A program made the position numbers and the translations under genes. This document shows, piece after piece, positions 47,001 through 60,231 of a DNA stretch of 64,000 nucleotides. The notes under the pieces were generated by a model that saw only the letters and a list, made by a program, of their open reading frames with translations, did no database searches and was not told the origin of the DNA. Numbering within the stretch: the first letter of the stretch is position 1; each line of letters starts with the position of its first letter. Origin of the DNA: Panulirus ornatus (lineage: Eukaryota > Arthropoda > Malacostraca > Decapoda > Palinuridae); assembly GCF_036320965.1 (NCBI RefSeq), contig NC_092251.1:3968001-4032000 (forward strand), in the 5' to 3' direction.

Positions 47001-48217
47001 GTGGCAAAGGCAGAGGTGTTTGTTGTACTAATATTGTAATATAGAGAATTGTTGTGGAGAGAATGTCAGATTATCATCAGGTGAGATATTAAGTCACTAT
47101 AGCAAACTTTAAAGTTTATGTCTGCATACAATTTTGATCTGTACTTATGATATATACTTATGAATTGGTAAGGGGCATCACATTGCTGTAGGTAGGTACT
47201 AGATATTGTCATAGGTTGTAGTCAGCAGCTACTTAGGAAAATAACCCATCCTGACTTAGGAGTGTTGAGGTTATACCCAGAATCTTTTTTGTTGTACTCT
47301 TCATTTTCTGTTTCATTGAAGCTGAGTTATCAAGCTAGATTTGATACTTCTGAGAATCCTTGTAGGTAACGTACCCCATCCCTCTTTAGGAAAAGGTATG
47401 GTCAGAGTATGAAGTAGCATGTGCTCAGTCACCTCGGTGCTTAGAGCTTCGTGGAGTTCACCACACCCGTTGTGTTCGCCAATGTGTGTCACCTTCTTGC
47501 TATTTGGACATCTACACTCATGATGAAGTAAGTCTTCAGTTTACAAATTTTTCAAAACCAAGAAAGATGTATTGGATTATAAATATATGTAGTTTCCACA
47601 TGAATGTAAAATACAATGCTGACTCGTGAAAGAGGGATTTGAGATGGCACCTGTCATAACCCATGTCTGTAATGACTCCTTAAAAGTGTGTATTCATTAC
47701 TTTCTTGGATGATGGCTAAGTTTGACTAAAGAGTCATAAAGACATAGATTTAGGATAACAATAAGTGAGTTGAGGTTAAATACATAGATATAGTTCGTAG
47801 ATTCAAACTGCCATATTAGATAAGCTCTGTTTGAATGGACTTGTCCACATGGCATTCTTTATAGAGGTGCATCAAGCACTAATTCCACAGAGATTACCTC
47901 AATGATTATTTCTTTGTTTTTTCTCTTCTCACTTGACCTTCACACTCTTTCTTTTCATCACTGTATAATCTTTTTGCTGTATCTGGTTAGACATTGTGAC
48001 CATGTGGAAATTGTTTCTGTATTTATTCTTGAAAATCAATGTTTTTTGATTCAGACATTTTGATAGGGCTTGCAGTTGATTGATACTGCATTCTCATTTC
48101 CACTGCATTGTATACTTATCCTGCTTTTTACAGTTAGAGGAAGGGGAGATTGATGTACGCCTTGCATCTTTCAAAGGCTGTTTCCTTCAGCGAATGTCTC
48201 GACAAAGGCGTCCCTGA
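43968..48217 (+). CDS. Small cysteine-rich signal-anchor protein, unknown family, four exons
   Basis: Coding exons 43968-44005, 45874-46039, 47390-47527 and 48134-48217 join in frame (426 nt) to give 141 residues ending with TGA. Layout: polar N-terminus (MAKQNASEAVAYNSVSYINP), a basic pair GRR, nine alanines, a hydrophobic stretch MASLAGLAALMAITCAQAQ, and then a segment with six cysteines (VACAQ, PRCLE, TRCVRQC, PSCYL, KGCFL). It also has the acidic motif DELEEGEIDVR and a basic tail QRMSRQRRP. The hydrophobic stretch could be a signal anchor or a signal peptide, which would place the Cys-rich part in the ER lumen or outside the cell. All splice sites are GT-AG with good pyrimidine tracts. 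The Cys pattern and the LEEGEIDVR motif look conserved, but I cannot name the family. Confidence 0.82.
44006..45873. other. First intron of the second gene
   Basis: Contains the (TG)n tract at 44493-44519 and an otherwise plain AT-rich sequence. Ends in a T-rich acceptor. Confidence 0.6.
44493..44519. repeat. (TG)n microsatellite
   Basis: About 13 GT units in the first intron of the small gene, followed by imperfect GTGRTG repeats. Confidence 0.93.
45874..46039 (+). CDS. Second gene, coding exon 2 (Ala run and hydrophobic segment)
   Basis: 55 codons: SVSYINPGRR, nine alanines, MASLAGLAALMAITCAQAQ and VTYTFTQFPYKESVAN. Acceptor TTTTTTATTGCAG, donor GTAAGT. An internal Met after the Ala run offers an alternative start giving a classical signal peptide. 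Confidence 0.85.
46040..47389. other. Second intron of the small gene, nothing recognised
   Basis: Frame 46050-46382 begins just after the donor and has no recognisable motif. Considered chance. Confidence 0.4.
47390..47527 (+). CDS. Second gene, coding exon 3 (five of six Cys)
   Basis: 46 codons in phase 0, with EKVWSEYEVACAQSPRCLEL, the CVRQC pair and SPSCYLDIYTHDE. Acceptor CCTCTTTAG, donor GTAAGT. Confidence 0.87.
47528..48133. other. Third intron of the small gene, nothing recognised
   Basis: Plain AT-rich intron with a TTTTTACAG acceptor. Confidence 0.4.
48134..48217 (+). CDS. Second gene, last coding exon
   Basis: 27 codons and TGA (48215-48217). LEEGEIDVRLASFKGCFLQR carries the sixth Cys and is followed by MSRQRRP. 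Confidence 0.85.
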   Translation, partial: LEEGEIDVRLASFKGCFLQRMSRQRRP

Positions 48218-51200
48218 GGAAACCCTGAGACCATCCTCGCCCACCCCAGGTCCACATCCACAAAATTGCCTCTAAGTCCTGACCCTTTGGCACAGCTGTG
48301 GACCCGTTTATTCATCAGGGACCTGGAGGAGGTGGCGCTCATGGTCTATCCCTGGCCTAGAATACCAGTTACAAGGTTCTAAAAAGTGCATTAACATTTT
48401 TTTTTTCCTTTTTTTTTTTTTTTTGTACTAGGTCTACTACAGAAGTTGGGGGAAAACCATATACTGATGAAAAATTTGATGAGGGTACTTGATATGCCAA
48501 TTTTTAAAGTTTGTCTCAAAGACATTGTGACACTGTTCCCAAAAGCTGTTTCAGAGTGAGATCAGTTTTAGACAGCACCTAATTAATTGGAGATAAACTT
48601 TAAGGGGTCAAATGACTAAGTAGATTTTTTTATCAAATGATTAAGAAGCCTGCTGTTATTGAAGCTTCCTTTTGGGTCTTCATGCTTTACTTTTTTCTTG
48701 AATTTTGTAACGTTGAAAGGGTGAAGGAAGTCCCACTACTTAGGTTTATGCCATTTCCTTGAGGCTACTAGTTCTCAGGCTTATATTGTTTCATCATTGT
48801 TATCAGATTAATTTCTTGATAGAAATACTGGCACAAGATAAACTCAAATGTTCTAACAATGTGTGTCTGCTATGGGAAAGAGTCAGAGCTTTATATACAG
48901 CATAGGGAAATATAGTATGCATGAAATTACATTTGCAGATATGATGCTGAAAGTGTGAGATTGTAAAATTTCCTATGAATTAGATATTCTCACTTTTAAA
49001 GTTTAGGCATCCTCTTTATTGAGAAAGATTAGTTATTCTAGTGGTTTTATATAACAGCATTAGCAATGTTAATCATAGAAAATTAGAAGTGGCACTGTTC
49101 CAGTATATCTTCCCATCCTAATTCAAAACATATTACTAAAATTAAGCATTGGAGAACTACTAGACTTAATGGTTACCTTATTTATAACAAATGAAGCCTT
49201 GAGGTTGCTATTTTTGCTTTCCAAGTCCTGCTTTAGGCTGTGCTATACTGCTGACCTGGTATCACCAAGTTTCTTGCAGTTTAGATTGTTAGTAGTTGCT
49301 TAACATGTACTACCAAGTGCACAGATTATGTTGATTTGAATGTTGTCCAAAGTTTTATAAGTAGTGGTCATTTAGAGAATATGACCAAAATCCCAAAGTG
49401 TCTTCCCTTGACAGTAATTACAAATGTTTCCAGTCCCACAGATACTCCCAAAGATTACGTCAGAAACAGAACTACTTGTATTCCGTAATGCACAAGTTTA
49501 TGTACTGTGTGTTCTAATTTGTTCCATATTATTTATTATCATAATTCATTATTTATTCCTTTTAAATCTATAACCAGTGACAGACAAATAGTTTCTTAAA
49601 CTGGTTTACTTCGTGGCTATCAGTATGTTGTGAATGATATTACTGTAGTCCATGATGATTAGTGATAATGATATTGATATAGTGATATTAATGGTAAGAA
49701 TACTGAAAGCATATGATATAGATATTAGACTGTTTGGACATTGTTGCCCATGACTACAGTAATACAAGTAACCTATTATAGTACAGGATTATCATTGTAG
49801 AGATTTTCTCCTCTCTCATTGTAATCCTAATTGTTTTTCCTCTGATTAGTTTTTCATACACTGTCAGACTTGCCATGGCCTGAGGTATTTCTAAGTTTGA
49901 TTTAGTTCTGCTTACTCCCGGTTACTCTATCCTTATTCTGTGTGACTGACGTTAGATAACTGTCACTGATTTGCAATTTCTTACTGTTTAATTTTTTATA
50001 ATGCAAGGCGAAAGCATTTGCCTCTCTTGTTTTGTAACTAAGCCACGATACACAGTTCTTCAAGAAAATTTCTTTGGGTTGCTGTTGGGTCACCAACACC
50101 AGACTTAATAAGGTTAAACAATAACAGAGGTGTAATGGCACACTAGAAATGAGTAGATATATAGAGATCCATAAAAGCTGGTATCTGATTATACCATTTA
50201 TCAATATATGGGTAGCTTTTAATCAAGGTGGAGGGTATATTCTAAGGGCTTTAGTATGACAGCAATAAGTCTTGGCAATAAAAAAGAAAGGAACACCTTT
50301 AAACCAGCCTTATACCTAGTATCATACCCAGAGCTTGTAAGAGAATGTCAAGAGACACTGTTTCCCTTAGTATGCCCCATGGAATAGTCATAGCTGGTAT
50401 TGCTGATAAAGACTGTTGAGTTATAGATCTAAATTGTATTTTGGGGTTGACTCAGAACAGAGACTGATAAAACAGTTATTAAGGAGTCTACATTTCCTTG
50501 TTACTGAAAGTAGTGCAGTCTTAGGCTACAGGAGCCATTAGAAAGGGCCTGGGTAACACCTGGACTCTTTCATAGATGTTGAAGTATTTCATGGTAAATC
50601 ATAATCATAAGTGTGTCTCAATAAGCAGAGTTCCAGTTTGAACCATTTCATATAATATATCCACTTGACCTCAGACTTCTTGTGTGTTTGTATTTGGTCA
50701 GTGTAAATAGCAATTCCAGTTACTTTAACTCATAATTGCTTGTCTGGTAATTTTTTTGGCTCTAGAGCATGACAAGAACCTTCACATTTTCTTTCTGCAA
50801 TCAGGCATCTCAAATTGATTATTTTCTCATCCAAATGTATGAGCTTTTCACAATTTTCTTTAAATTCCTGTTATCACACATCTTCCAACAGTAGCCCAAA
50901 ATACAATTACTGAAGAATACTGTGTATTTCTTCACTTGCAACTCAAACTAAGCTTCTTCCTATTTTCTTACATAGAGTTTTCGTTCACCCTAATGAAGCA
51001 GGTAGTTTTCTTTAAATGTTGACTTTGGCAAATATGAAAATTTGGTGTTTACTTTCATGAACTCAAGTTGAACAGAAAACGTGTTGATTAGTAGATTAGC
51101 AACACAGTAGAATAGACTATGTATAAAAGAGCAGCCTTTCATAAAGATGAGAAAGAGGTGTTTAAAGATAATGTCTCTCCTAGGAAACTGGTTAATCCTG

Positions 51201-52854
51201 CCTTTTGTCAGCCTGTGGGATTGTGGCTGTGGGTCCCATTTCTTCAAAAATGATTCCTACAAAAGATGCAGTGCCTATTTGCACTTGATACATCTATTGT
51301 GAATGGAAAAGAAATTAATGATACAAAAATGGAGTAAAATTGTAATGAGGAAGAAAATTTTAGTAATGGGGAAGTCAGCCAGAATGAAATTACATAGGTT
51401 AGTGTTTTAATGCTATGGAGTTTTGTGCGTGAATTCTGAATAACATTTTTTTTACATACAGAGGATGATATATGTGTAAAGCATTGTAATTTATGTGTAA
51501 AGGATGTACATTTATATATTTTTAAAAGGTCATGTTAAAGGACGATGTAAGGCAGAAGGTATTGTGTGGCTGGTGTTGTAGATTATTATTCTCTATATTT
51601 AAAAGAAATGGCTTAGATTTGTATCTTGAATTTTGTTGGAGAGATTTTCCTATTAGCTCATAGAGGAAAGTTTATGAAGTCTCCTGATATTTTTAGGTAG
51701 ATGTTCAGGGGAGACGAGAGTTTTATTGATGATGTAAAATCATCCCACTTTGTGCCAAAGTTCTAGTGCAGAGCTTTATCTTACTTATTCTTGTCATTTT
51801 ATTATGTTCATTTTGATGCATAAACAAGCAGTGTTTCATAAGTGTTGTAATTAAGCTCAATTTTGTTTTGAAGTTGTCACCCCAAAACCACTATAGTCCA
51901 ATGATAGCATTACCAATCATAGCAGCTTTATTTCAGGTATGAATGTGAGTTTTTTGCAAGTTATTGTGGTTAAAGTCAAGAATCTCTGTTGCATTGTAAA
52001 CAGTGAAGTAGGAAGTTTGGTTAAACAGGTGTTATTTAGTATGAAAATAGGGGATTAGATATTTATTTCAGATGGTTGGAATATATAATTTTAGTTCCCA
52101 TAGCATGACAATATAACATATTATGGTTAATATCTCCCTTTATTTTATGTCATAAGATGGTTGTCTCATATTGATGTTAGTTAATTTACATCATTGCTGT
52201 ACATAAGAGTCACTGATTTATGTTGAAATTGGAATCTCATTGATGTATAAGATATAGTGAGTTGGGTTAAGTTGGAGCCCTTGAGTACCCCAGCATTTAC
52301 AAAAAATTGTTGGGGGTGATAATTGCTAAGTTCTCATGAGGAGAGAACTTGTTTCTCTTTAACTCTTTTAACTGATTTCTAGTGGAGTCTGTTTAGGATA
52401 TTATTAGTTAGCATTGAAAGTGTTATTAGCTTTCTCTAAAACATAAGTGTTTATGGCAGTCAGAATACTGAAAATATGGGTTTTGTGGTTGGAAGGCTTT
52501 GTAGTATGTCATCATGAATTGCCGGGTTTACTGATGGATGATTGTGAGAGGAGTATTGATTAAATGAGTTGCTGAGTTGAGCTGGGGAAAGGTATGAGCT
52601 GATGGTTTTGTAAAATTTAGTGTATGAACAGGCTCAACTTTCACTTGTTTGTTTTTGTAGCCAAAGATTATGAAACTTGTTTTTTTGCCTTAAAAGGTAA
52701 CATGTTTCATTGGGCAATGTAGTCACTTCAGAAGTGTCTTTGGCCTGTTTAAAGCATGATTTTGTTTTTGCATATATATATATTTTGCTCCTATACTTAC
52801 AACAGTAATAGCACTGTTATCTTTGATAGTACTCTTCACTTTTAATGGTTTTTT
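48218..52854 (+). other. 3' UTR and flank of the small gene, no second gene seen
   Basis: AT-rich without long frames or LINE blocks. T-runs at about 48399-48423. The first AATAAA I see is at 50277-50282, so the 3' UTR could be up to about 2 kb. The minus frames at 50204-49902 and 51247-50990 show no motif. Confidence 0.45.
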
Positions 52855-53312
52855 ATTGTATTATTTTATTATACTTAACTGCCCTCTCCCGCGTCAGCGA
52901 GGTAGCGCAAGGAAACAGACAAGGAACGGACCAACCCACCCACATACACATGTATATACACAAACATCCATACATGCACATATACATACATATACATTTC
53001 AACATATACATACATATACATTTCAACATATACATACATATACAGACACAGACATATACATATATACACATGGACATATCCATACTTGCTGCCTTCATCC
53101 ATTCCCATCACACACGAAATAGCATCCCCCTCCCACCCCCTCCAGTGAGGTAGTGCCAGGAACAGACAAAAAAGGCTACATTCGTTCACACTCAGTCTCT
53201 AGCTGTCATATGTAATGCACCGAAACCACAGCTCCCTTTATGCATCCAGGCCCTGCAGACCTCACTATGGTTTACTCTAGATGCTTCACATGCCCTGGTT
53301 CAATCAATTGAA
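52855..53312 (-). mobile_element. LINE 3' end, 5'-truncated
   Basis: Begins TTTTATTATACTTAACTGCC with GCGAGGTAGCGCAAGGAAAC, then the tail repeats, including TACATTTCAACATATACATA twice. The internal module AGTGAGGTAGTGCCAGGAAC lies at 53143-53162. It ends in ATGCCCTGGTTCAATCAATT near 53310. Confidence 0.87.
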
Positions 53313-56300
53313 TGTTCAAAATGTTGATTGATTGATTGAACATATAATGTTATATTGATAGATATGAAATGGGGTGTTCTTAACCTTTCATCAACCCTCT
53401 TGTTTGTCTCCTCTTGTGCAGAACATCTCACCCTTCGTGTAGAGGCATTTAGCTGATATAGAGGTCTAAAACCCTCACCTTTTGCTGATATCCTTTATGA
53501 GATAATTTTTTCACTTCATTAGTACTGGATTTGTCAACACACTACTACACTATCATGCTTTTAGCTTCGTTGGCAGGTATATGTAGGATGAAACATTATT
53601 TCTTGCAAATTTAAGCTCTCAAAAAAGAGAAATGAAGGAGGTGATTTGGTTTTGTCTTTGTTGATCTTTGTAGAATTCATTTACAGAATATATTTTAACA
53701 ATAGGTCTCAGATACTACATTAGGTCAGGTTCAGGAGGTCTAAGTCTACAAGGTTAATGTTGCCAACATAGTTTTTCTAATGTTTTGATCTATCTAAAAG
53801 TTTCATGAGTATGGTTTTGTATCCAAAGCCAAAGGCTTACAAGAGGATTCTGGTCTCCAGAAAGGTCCATAGGTCATGAAGGCATAACTTGTCACCTTCA
53901 CCCACCACAGATTTGATGAAGTCCAAGATTAGGATGTATGTGTTGAGAGTTTTAGTGCCCCCACTGATACACTGTCGCACTTATGGAATGCTTATCTTTG
54001 TACATCAGCAACATAGCCAGTAAATAGGTTATTACTCCCAGTCTGCTAACCAACACTGCCAATTCCAAAGGGAGCACATTGCTACACAAATAGCTCCAAA
54101 TGTCACAGAAATTGAGGGTCACCTTTTTTTTATCGCAGTGCTCATTTTAACTTTGATGGAACTTATTGTGTGGCTTATGGTGGTTAAGAGTCTGGGAGCA
54201 CAGAGACTGTCAGTTGCACAAATATCTTTTGAGTAAATGAGAGTGAGAAAAATTGCAGTCTGCATCAAGCTACTTGATTGTTAGTATTAGTGTTGTGGTT
54301 TTATAATGCCAATAAGATTAAGGATAAAGATCTATTTCCCAGCAAAAATACCTGACTTTAAGTGATTAATGTTAAGAAAATGGATTTTAAGGTTTTCATT
54401 GTCTACTTTGTAACAAAGAATATATGGGTATGGCTCTCATGTTTGCCTTGTGACATTGGAACCTTGTGGTGATGCCATATGGTAGGCTCAGCAAAGATAC
54501 CTGTCTTTGGATAGGAGGATTTTTAGCTTTCAGGGTCAAAAGATGGGTTTGTCAGGCCTCATATTTTAAGATTGGTCTCATATTGTGCTCTTAGGATCTC
54601 CCTGTAGGAGGAAAATTATTTCATATTTTGAAAACCTAATTTTCAGTATTCAACTAACTATTCAATACTATAATTGTATCTTCATTGGAGTTCAGTTTTA
54701 TGTTTCATGATATGATGCAAGGCATGTAATTCAGATATTATGTCTCAGTTATCCTAAGTTATCCTTAAAGGTTTTAAGTTGTATTGGAACTTCCTTTATA
54801 AAAGGATACTTTGGTTGTACTTTTATATATCATTTATCAAGGGAGAAAAATTTGATGATCATATCTTGCAGAACTTATTTACAGAATGAATTTTATATGG
54901 ACACACGTCTGCTATCGTATGACCTATCATTATGCTAGATTCTGATAACAGTTGAATTATTATCGAAGTGAATTCCTTTCTGAATGCAGCTCATGCATTT
55001 GAGTTATTCAGAGTATAATTGAGTTGCACTTATAATTATAAGTATGTATGTAGGAGAAAAATTCTGAAGTTTAGGCTGTCTTCATACAATTAGGAACATA
55101 AAATTTTAAGTATTACAGTTATGCTAGCTCTCAGATCATATGTTTATATCTTATATATAGTGATGAGAAAGACTATCTTTACAGATATAGCACCACTTTA
55201 CATCAATAGATCTCATGTAGCTGTTGCTAATAAAGACTTTTAGATGAACCAGTTTGTAAAGCAACTATACAAGTGCCATGGCAAGCACTTGAAAAATGTT
55301 TCATGGGCTACACTGTGATCTTTGTCAATATGTCTTTCATTATTAAGTCTATGAATACTGAAGACTGTGTATGCTCTTTAACTTTTGAGTGAATGATCTT
55401 GCCCTCAAAGTGATTTCTGTCTCTCTTTGCAGGAGTTGATCAAAGCAATATGAAAAATGGGTTCTTTAAGCCAGAATGTATGGATATTAGTTCCCAGTTT
55501 GATACCAGTTTAATGGATGTCAGGGTTGAATTGACTCCCACATAACTCTAAAGCTTAAGGATTTAATCAAACATACTGTATTGCATTCAAACTTTTTGTG
55601 AATTATTTTTTTCTGTATGCCTTCTTTGAAGTTCATATTCATCTTCTTCAATTTCACAGCTTATCATCATTTCTGGCTTTAAGAAGGGAGCACCAGGAAC
55701 AGATTTTTCCATAATGGTGCATTGTGAATCATTCATAAATATTATGGTAATTATCATTCTTTGCACTTTAATGTGAAAATTTTGAAAAGTTAAGTTCAAG
55801 GCAACTAATGAAATGTTTTAATATTAGCTTATAGTTGACAAAAATAATACTATCATTACTGACATTATGATAAATGGATGTGAGGGAGATGCAGGGAGCA
55901 GGGAAAGAGAAAGAAATGTAGCAGAAAGAGGAACCATACACAATAAACTAGAATCATCACTCTTCATAGAATAATGTGTAGTTTGGGATATGTAGCACAA
56001 CACTAAATGGTGCTGTAGTATTAATGTGTATAAAAAAAAGCTGCCAGGGTGAGAATTGGTAGATTTAAAGTTATACCATTTGTTTCATTAGTTTATAAGT
56101 ATTGTATCAGCTAGTTGTCATCAATTTACTGTTATGAATATAACCTCTCTTGAATTTTTATAAATGATAGTTTTAACTTTAGTTGCCATTTTTTATGTGT
56201 AGCAATGTAGGAAGGCTAGAAGGTGAGATTAGTAGGAAGGTAAATAGAAACTGAGTTGAGGAATTTTAAAAAGCAGTAAACTAAAAAGATCAGTCTGGTT

Positions 56301-57539
56301 TGAGCTAATTAAGGGACATGAAAAAGGAATTCATTAAGTTTATTTCAGGAGTTGCTAGCACTGAGTCTGGGTATCCTAGGATTATTGAAGAATACTTTAA
56401 CTCAGATAATCATAATGTAGAGTATCATCTAAACTACAGGAGTTATTGAATTTTTTATTCTGCTCTTGAAATATAGTCTCACCCTAGAATGCTTTACGTG
56501 TGGAAGTGGGTCTATGTGACAGATGTGCCAGCTGATCTTTAAAATTCCTTCAAATTGGGCAAAATTGTAATACAGTGTTTGGAAGCAAATAATGTACCTA
56601 CCACAAAAATCTCTCGTAGTAAAGAGGAAAAATGTGAAGAGGAATTAAGATGATTGTTTGAGTTGCAATTCATAGAAAAAATCATTGCTGTAGAGTGCAA
56701 ATACAGCAATTAATGGTTATTGTTTCATTATAAACTAACTCTAGGGCCTTAAGTTGATGCTACAAAAATTGGACAGTAGACAGTGTGCCTGGTGCTAGCC
56801 AAACATGGCAAGTTTTGACATTCCAAACTGTGACTTTGAGTTTCTTTACATTCTCGGGGAACACTTTAGTCTTCCACCAAGCTGTAGTCTTGGCTTCAGC
56901 AGGGGTAGGCCTGGGACTGTTTTACATGCAGATGAATGAATGAAGAGTATGAGAAAAATCTTATCAGTTTCATTATGGTTAAACACAGGCAAAAATTGGT
57001 AACAAGACCGATGATATATTGATAGCCCATATTTTAAGTTACTTAGAATACATTTTAGATTTTAGATTTTCTTCAAATGTCAAAAAGGTTTACATAATTA
57101 TTTGTAGATAGTGAGATGTAAAATTAGTGTTTTAGGTTTGTATACTCTGGGTCTGGCTTAACTGTTGCCTTTATTATTTAAGAAAAAGCTGGTTATATGG
57201 TACATGTTGACCATTTATCAAACTAATAATTAGCTCTTGGTATGGTGGTATAACTTAATGTATCTAAAGTAACTGTGCATATGATATCTGGGTAACTCTT
57301 TTTATGCATAAGCTGTATGATCTTTCATGATTCTCTGAAATGAAGCACTATTGGGCCTGTTATGGTATTAGTCAGATCATACATCTTTGGCTATCTTGTG
57401 TATTGTCTTTCATAGAAAGAAATTTGATTAATTATTCTTAAGGACCTGGGAGACCTTTTCACTGTTGTGATGTAAACTGGTGTAAGATATGTAGCCTGTT
57501 CCATATTATTATCATTATTACTATTATTATTTTATTATT
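53313..57539. other. Intergenic, nothing recognised
   Basis: AT-rich. The palindromic run of TTGATTGATTGAAC around 53320-53340 is local. No supportable exon, RNA gene or transposon block found. Confidence 0.4.
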
Positions 57540-59277
57540 TATATTATTTATTTTGCTTTGTCGCTGTCTCCCGCGTTAGTGAGGTAGCACAAGGAAACAG
57601 ACAAAAGAATGGCCCAACCCACCCACATACACATGTATATACACACACATCCACACCCACAAATATACATACCCATACATCTCAATGTATACATATATAT
57701 ACCCACACAGACATATACATATATACCAATGTACATAATTCATACTGTCTGCCTTTATTCATTCCATCGCCACACCGCCACACATGGAATAACAACACCC
57801 TCCCCCATCATGTGTGCAGGGTAGCGCCAGGAAAAGACAACAAAGGCCCCATTCGTTCACACTCAGTCTCTAGCTGTCATGTAATAATGCACTGAAACCA
57901 CAGCTCCCTTCCACATCCAGGCCCCACAGAACATTCCATGGTTTACCCCAGACGCTTCACATGCCCTGGTTCAATCCATTGACAGCACGTCGACCCCGGT
58001 ATACCACACCATTCCAATTCACTCTATTCCTTGCATGCCTTTCACCCTCCTGCATGTTCAGGCCCTGATCACTCAAAATCTTTTTCACTCCATCTTTCCA
58101 CCTCCAATTTGGTCTCCCACTTCTCCTCGTTCCCTCCACCTCTGACACATATATCCTCTTGGTCAATCATTCCTCACGCATTCTCTCCATGTACCAAACC
58201 ATTTCAAAACACCCTCTTCTGCTCTCTCAACCACACTCTTTTTATTACCACACATCTCTCGTACCCTATTATTACTTACTCAATCAAACCAGCTCACACC
58301 ATATATTGTCCTCAAACATCTCAGTTCCAGCACATCCACCCTCCTGCGCACAACTCTATCCATAGCCCATGCCTCGCAGCCATACAACATTGTTGGAACC
58401 ACTGTTCCTTCAAACATACCTATTTTTGCTTTCCGAGATAATGTTCTTGACGTTCACACATTCTTCAAGGCTCCCAGAATTTTGGCCCCCTCCCCCACCC
58501 TATGATTCACTTCCGCCTCCATGGTTCCATCCACTGCCAAATCCACTCCAAGATATCTAAAACACTTCGCTTCCTCCAGTTTTTCTCCATTCAAACTTAC
58601 CTCCCGATTGACTTGACCCTCAACCCTACTGTACCTAATAACCTTGCTCTTATTCACATTTACTCTCAACTCTCTTCTTTCACACACTTTACCAAACTCA
58701 GTCACCAGCTTATGCAGTTTCTCACATGAATCAGCCACCAGCGCTGTATCATCAGCGAACAACAACTGACTCACTTCCCAAGCTCTCTCATCCACAACAG
58801 ACTGCATACTTGTCCCTCTTTCCAAAACTCTTGCATTCACCTCCCTAACAACCCCATCCATAAACAAATTAAACAACCATGGAGACATCACACACCCCTG
58901 CGGCAAACCTACATTCACTGTGAACCAGTCACTTTCGTCTCTTCCTGCATGTACACATGCCTTACATCCTCGATTAAAACTTTTCACTGTTCTAACAACT
59001 TGCCTCCCACACCATATATTCTTAATACCTTCCACAGAGCATCTCTGTCAACTCTATCATATGCCTTCTCCAGATCCATAAATGCTACATACAAATCCAT
59101 TTGCTTTTCTAAGTATTTCTTGCATACATTCTTCAAAGCAAACACCTGATCCACACATCCTCTACCACTTCTGAAACCACACTGCTCTTCCCCAATCTGA
59201 TGCTCTGTACATGCCTTCACCCTCTCAATCAATACCCTCCCATATAATTTACCAGGGATACTCAACAAACTTATACC

Positions 59278-59283
<6 letters not shown>
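57540..59283 (-). mobile_element. LINE copy, minus arm of a head-to-head pair
   Basis: 3' end CTTTGTCGCTGTCTCCCGCG at 57555. The antisense ORF end at 57957-58166 keeps the full C-terminus ([14 protein letters not shown]). The RT frame at 59035-58454 contains LLFADDTALVADS, and a further frame to 59283 contains CGFRSGRGCVDQVFAL and AFMDLEKAYDRVDRDALW. Two or more frameshifts. It ends at CTTATACCTCTG before a (TA)n tract. Confidence 0.9.

Positions 59284-59345
<62 letters not shown>
59282..59345. repeat. (TA)n at the centre of the inverted LINE pair
   Basis: About 32 TA units separate the minus copy ending at 59281 from the plus copy starting at 59344. Confidence 0.95.
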
Positions 59346-59347
<2 letters not shown>

Positions 59348-60031
59348 TAATAATAGGGTAAGAGAGATGTGTGGTAACAAAAAGTGTGGTTGAGAGAGCA
59401 GAAGAGGGTGTTTTGAAATGGTTTGGTCACATGGAGAGAATGAGTGAGGAAAGATTGACCAAGAGGATATATGTGTCGGAGGTGGAGGGAACGAGGAGAA
59501 GTGGGAGACCAAATTGGAGGTGGAAAGATGGAGTGAAAAAGATTTTGTGTGATCGGGGCCTGAACATGCAGGAGGGTGAAAGGCGTGCAAGGAATAGAGT
59601 GAATTGGAACGATGTGGTATACCGGGGTCGACGTGTTGTCAATGGATTGAACCAGGGCATGTGAAGCGTCTGGGGTAAACCATGGAAAGTTCTGTGGGGC
59701 CTGGATGTGGAAAGGGAACTGTGGTTTCGGTGCATTATTACATGACAGCTAGAGACTGAGTGTGAACGAATGTGGCCTTTGTTGTCTTTCCTAGCGCTAC
59801 CTCGCACACATGAAGGGGAAGGGGATGGTATTCCATGTGTAGCGAGGTGAGGATGGGAATGAATAAAGGCAGACAGTGTGAATTGTGTGCATGGGTATAT
59901 ATGTATGTGTCTGTGTGTGTATATATATGTGTACATTGAGATGTATAGGTATGTATATTTGCGTGTGTGGACGTGTATGTACATACATTGTGTATGAGGG
60001 TGGGTTGGGCCATTTCTTTCGTCTGTTTCCT

Positions 60032-60033
<2 letters not shown>
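59344..60033 (+). mobile_element. LINE copy, plus arm of a head-to-head pair
   Basis: Frame 59371-59664 carries [33 protein letters not shown] and the full end [14 protein letters not shown]. It starts AGTAATAATAGGGTAAGAGA, which is the complement of 58257-58280 including the variant CCCTATTATTAC. The 3' UTR follows, but the final GCGAGGTAGCGC module is replaced at 60034 by a (TA)n tract. Confidence 0.9.

Positions 60034-60116
<83 letters not shown>
60034..60116. repeat. (TA)n microsatellite
   Basis: About 40 TA units with one G interruption near 60107, directly after CTGTTTCCTTG of the plus LINE copy. Confidence 0.95.
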
Positions 60117-60139
60117 TAGTTTATTATACATAATCGATT

Positions 60140-60163
60140 TTGCTTGCACCCATCCACTTATGT

Positions 60164-60231
<68 letters not shown>

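Noticed and set aside
57961..57990. CTGGTTCAATCCATT resembling a tRNA B box, suggesting a tRNA-derived SINE
   Set aside because: It lies in the LINE ORF/3' UTR in antisense, matches only part of the B-box consensus, and no A box is found at the right distance.
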